DNA of 6,143 nt, taken from positions 1-6,143 of the forward strand of contig JAUVIQ010000178.1 in NCBI GenBank assembly GCA_030592655.1, written 5' to 3'. Below, piece after piece: positions 4,770-6,143 of the stretch (positions are counted from its first letter, which is position 1; the number at the start of each line of letters is the position of its first letter). The DNA comes from Planctomycetales bacterium. Lineage in GTDB: Bacteria; Planctomycetota; Phycisphaerae; SM23-33. A program made the position numbers and the translations under genes. The notes under the pieces are model-generated. The model did no database searches. It had not been told where the DNA came from and saw nothing but the letters and a program-made list of their open reading frames with translations.

Positions 4770-6143
4770 CGCAAAAGATTAATTGTGGCGAATCTGCTGA
4801 CCGTTTTCTGCTTGTCTTTCAATCTTGCCGCCAAAGGTGCAGAGCCGCCCAGGATTGTCTCCTGGTCCAACAGCAAGACCGAAAACCGGGATGCTTTTCT
4901 TCAGGTCAAACCCGGAGAAAGTATAACCTTCACTGTGGAGACGGAAGGTGGCCACGGGTATCAGTGGAAGATAGACACGAATATCCGGAAAGGGCCTCTG
5001 GGGCCAGCCGGTTCCAGGTATCGCCGCCGTTCGAAGCAGTACCAGTGGCGGGAATACGAAGTCCGGAAGGCTGCAACAGGTAAATCCTTTACGTGGACCG
5101 TGCCTGACGGCAATGGGATATGGAAGATACAAGCGCGAGCGACCAGCCGTGCCCATGAAAGGCACACGCAGAACGTAATCTCAAACTGTGCAAAGTATTG
5201 GAAAAAAGATAAGAAGGAAGAATGGGCTGAATGGATGAAAGACGCCCTCACTCCGTCGCAGGCGAGGGCCGAATGGATAGTCTCGACTTCTCTCGTAAAG
5301 GTCAAGCCGGGCGAGTCAATCGCCAAGGCGATAGATTCCCTGCCCGCCGACGGAGGGATTGTGAAACTCCTTCCCGGGACGCACATCGTCAAGGGAACAA
5401 TCACCATCAAGAGGAACAACCTGGCAATCGTCGGCCCGCGCGCAGCGATTGTGATACACGACACGAAACAGACCGCAAGGTTCGCCCGCGGTAATTCCGG
5501 CGTTCCCGGTGGTGTAACCGCAGCGAACTGCTTTGAAGTTTCCCGAGGCGGGTACCACGACATAACCTTCAGGGGATTTACCACGAGCAGCACGTACAAA
5601 TCTTCATTCTGCGCGATATTCGCTGCCGACGAGGTGCTCAATTTCACGGTCGATGACATACGAAACGATTCCGTCGGAGTAAGATCTCTTGTAGTGGTAA
5701 GGAGCGACCAACAGAAACCACGATACAGCAGGAACATTTTTATCAGGAACAATGTCAGCCGGACCTGTGGAGGCGGGTTGAGCGTGTGCTTTGCTGAAAA
5801 CGTTCACTGGGTTGACAATCGGGGGCATTCCCGCATAGACCTGAACAGAAACCTGACCCACGCATTCGTGTATGGCAACTGCGTGGACAAGAACGCTCGC
5901 CGTGCCTTTTGTGTGAGGGGCCACGGCGCCGTATACGCACATATCTACAACAACGTGCTTGTGGGCGGAATGGCCGGTGTGTACAACGACGGCCTGACCA
6001 ATTGCATAATAGAGAACAATACGATAAGCGGCGTAACAATGAAGAAATGTTACGGCGGTATCTACATATCCCCCCAGACCCCCCGTCTGAACAACATCTA
6101 CAGAAACAATCGCATATATAATTGCATCCGTGGCGTGTACACA
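4767..6143 (+). CDS. Secreted right-handed parallel beta-helix protein, possible polysaccharide lyase or hydrolase (3' end outside the window)
   Basis: This GTG-started frame is open for 459 codons and is cut by the window edge. It begins with a signal peptide (RKRLIVANLLTVFCLSFNLAAKGA, cleavage near residue 22-25; no convincing lipobox). Residues about 28-140 look like an Ig- or PKD-type beta-sandwich (VKPGESITFTVETEGG, then FTWTVPDGNGIWKIQARA). A short charged linker with KYWKKDKKEEWAEWMKDA follows. From about 177 the sequence is a classic beta-helix entry, VKVKPGESIAKAIDSLPADG, then GGIVKLLPGTHIV and NNLAIVGPRAAIVI. Coils with Asn ladders continue to the edge (NIFIRNNVSRT, YNDGLTNCIIENNTISG, NIYRNNRIYNC). 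The fold is shared by pectate, alginate and other polysaccharide lyases, some glycoside hydrolases and non-enzymatic adhesins; no catalytic set can be fixed here. It is probably co-transcribed with the pseudopilin gene, 42 nt upstream. Confidence 0.88.
   Translation, partial: MRKRLIVANLLTVFCLSFNLAAKGAEPPRIVSWSNSKTENRDAFLQVKPGESITFTVETEGGHGYQWKIDTNIRKGPLGPAGSRYRRRSKQYQWREYEVRKAATGKSFTWTVPDGNGIWKIQARATSRAHERHTQNVISNCAKYWKKDKKEEWAEWMKDALTPSQARAEWIVSTSLVKVKPGESIAKAIDSLPADGGIVKLLPGTHIVKGTITIKRNNLAIVGPRAAIVIHDTKQTARFARGNSGVPGGVTAANCFEVSRGGYHDITFRGFTTSSTYKSSFCAIFAADEVLNFTVDDIRNDSVGVRSLVVVRSDQQKPRYSRNIFIRNNVSRTCGGGLSVCFAENVHWVDNRGHSRIDLNRNLTHAFVYGNCVDKNARRAFCVRGHGAVYAHIYNNVLVGGMAGVYNDGLTNCIIENNTISGVTMKKCYGGIYISPQTPRLNNIYRNNRIYNCIRGVYT

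Noticed and set aside
4961..5752. Minus-strand open frame of 263 codons in the last third
   Set aside because: It is antisense to the continuous GTG-started beta-helix frame, which has a signal peptide, a strong ribosome binding site and fold-typical repeats.

Overview
The window looks like chromosomal DNA from a Planctomycetota-type bacterium, most plausibly a Phycisphaerae relative. Lentisphaerota, Kiritimatiellota or Verrucomicrobiota are alternatives. The evidence is a combination of protein types: a PEP-CTERM surface protein, an H-X-DG pseudopilin-like protein, a hybrid LacI-type/AraC-type (XylR-like) regulator and a secreted beta-helix protein. All assignments come from reading motifs; no database search was run.

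Layout. A tRNA-Val(UAC) lies on the minus strand at the left edge (1-74) with a good promoter directly upstream (85-112). An aldo/keto reductase gene (158-1144, plus) follows. It converges, with only 2 bp between stop codons, on a XylR-like regulator (1147-2355, minus). From 2356 to 2696 there is no gene. This divergent control region holds repeated CGCAAA motifs and a GC palindrome, a perfect-consensus sigma70-type promoter firing right (TTGACA-16-TATAAT), a weaker candidate promoter firing left, and a long leader carrying a palindromic repeat element (2540-2630). To the right come three plus-strand genes for exported products: a PEP-CTERM protein (2697-3746), a pseudopilin-like protein (3897-4724), and a GTG-started, signal-peptide-bearing protein with a C-terminal right-handed beta-helix (4767 to beyond the window end). 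The last gene has a strong ribosome binding site and stays open for 459 codons to the edge.

How it may work together (inference). The regulator probably senses a sugar or sugar derivative and controls the rightward unit, and possibly its own promoter. The beta-helix protein would be a secreted polysaccharide-binding or polysaccharide-cleaving protein. The PEP-CTERM and pseudopilin-like proteins would be envelope or surface components. The aldo/keto reductase could act on a released carbonyl sugar. This reads as the left end of a carbohydrate-use locus, but the substrate cannot be told from this window.

The most interesting points are the compact divergent control region, the repeat element placed in the leader of the PEP-CTERM gene just after an apparently abandoned ribosome binding site, and the regulator/PEP-CTERM/pseudopilin/beta-helix gene set. 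I see no CRISPR array, transposase or insertion sequence.
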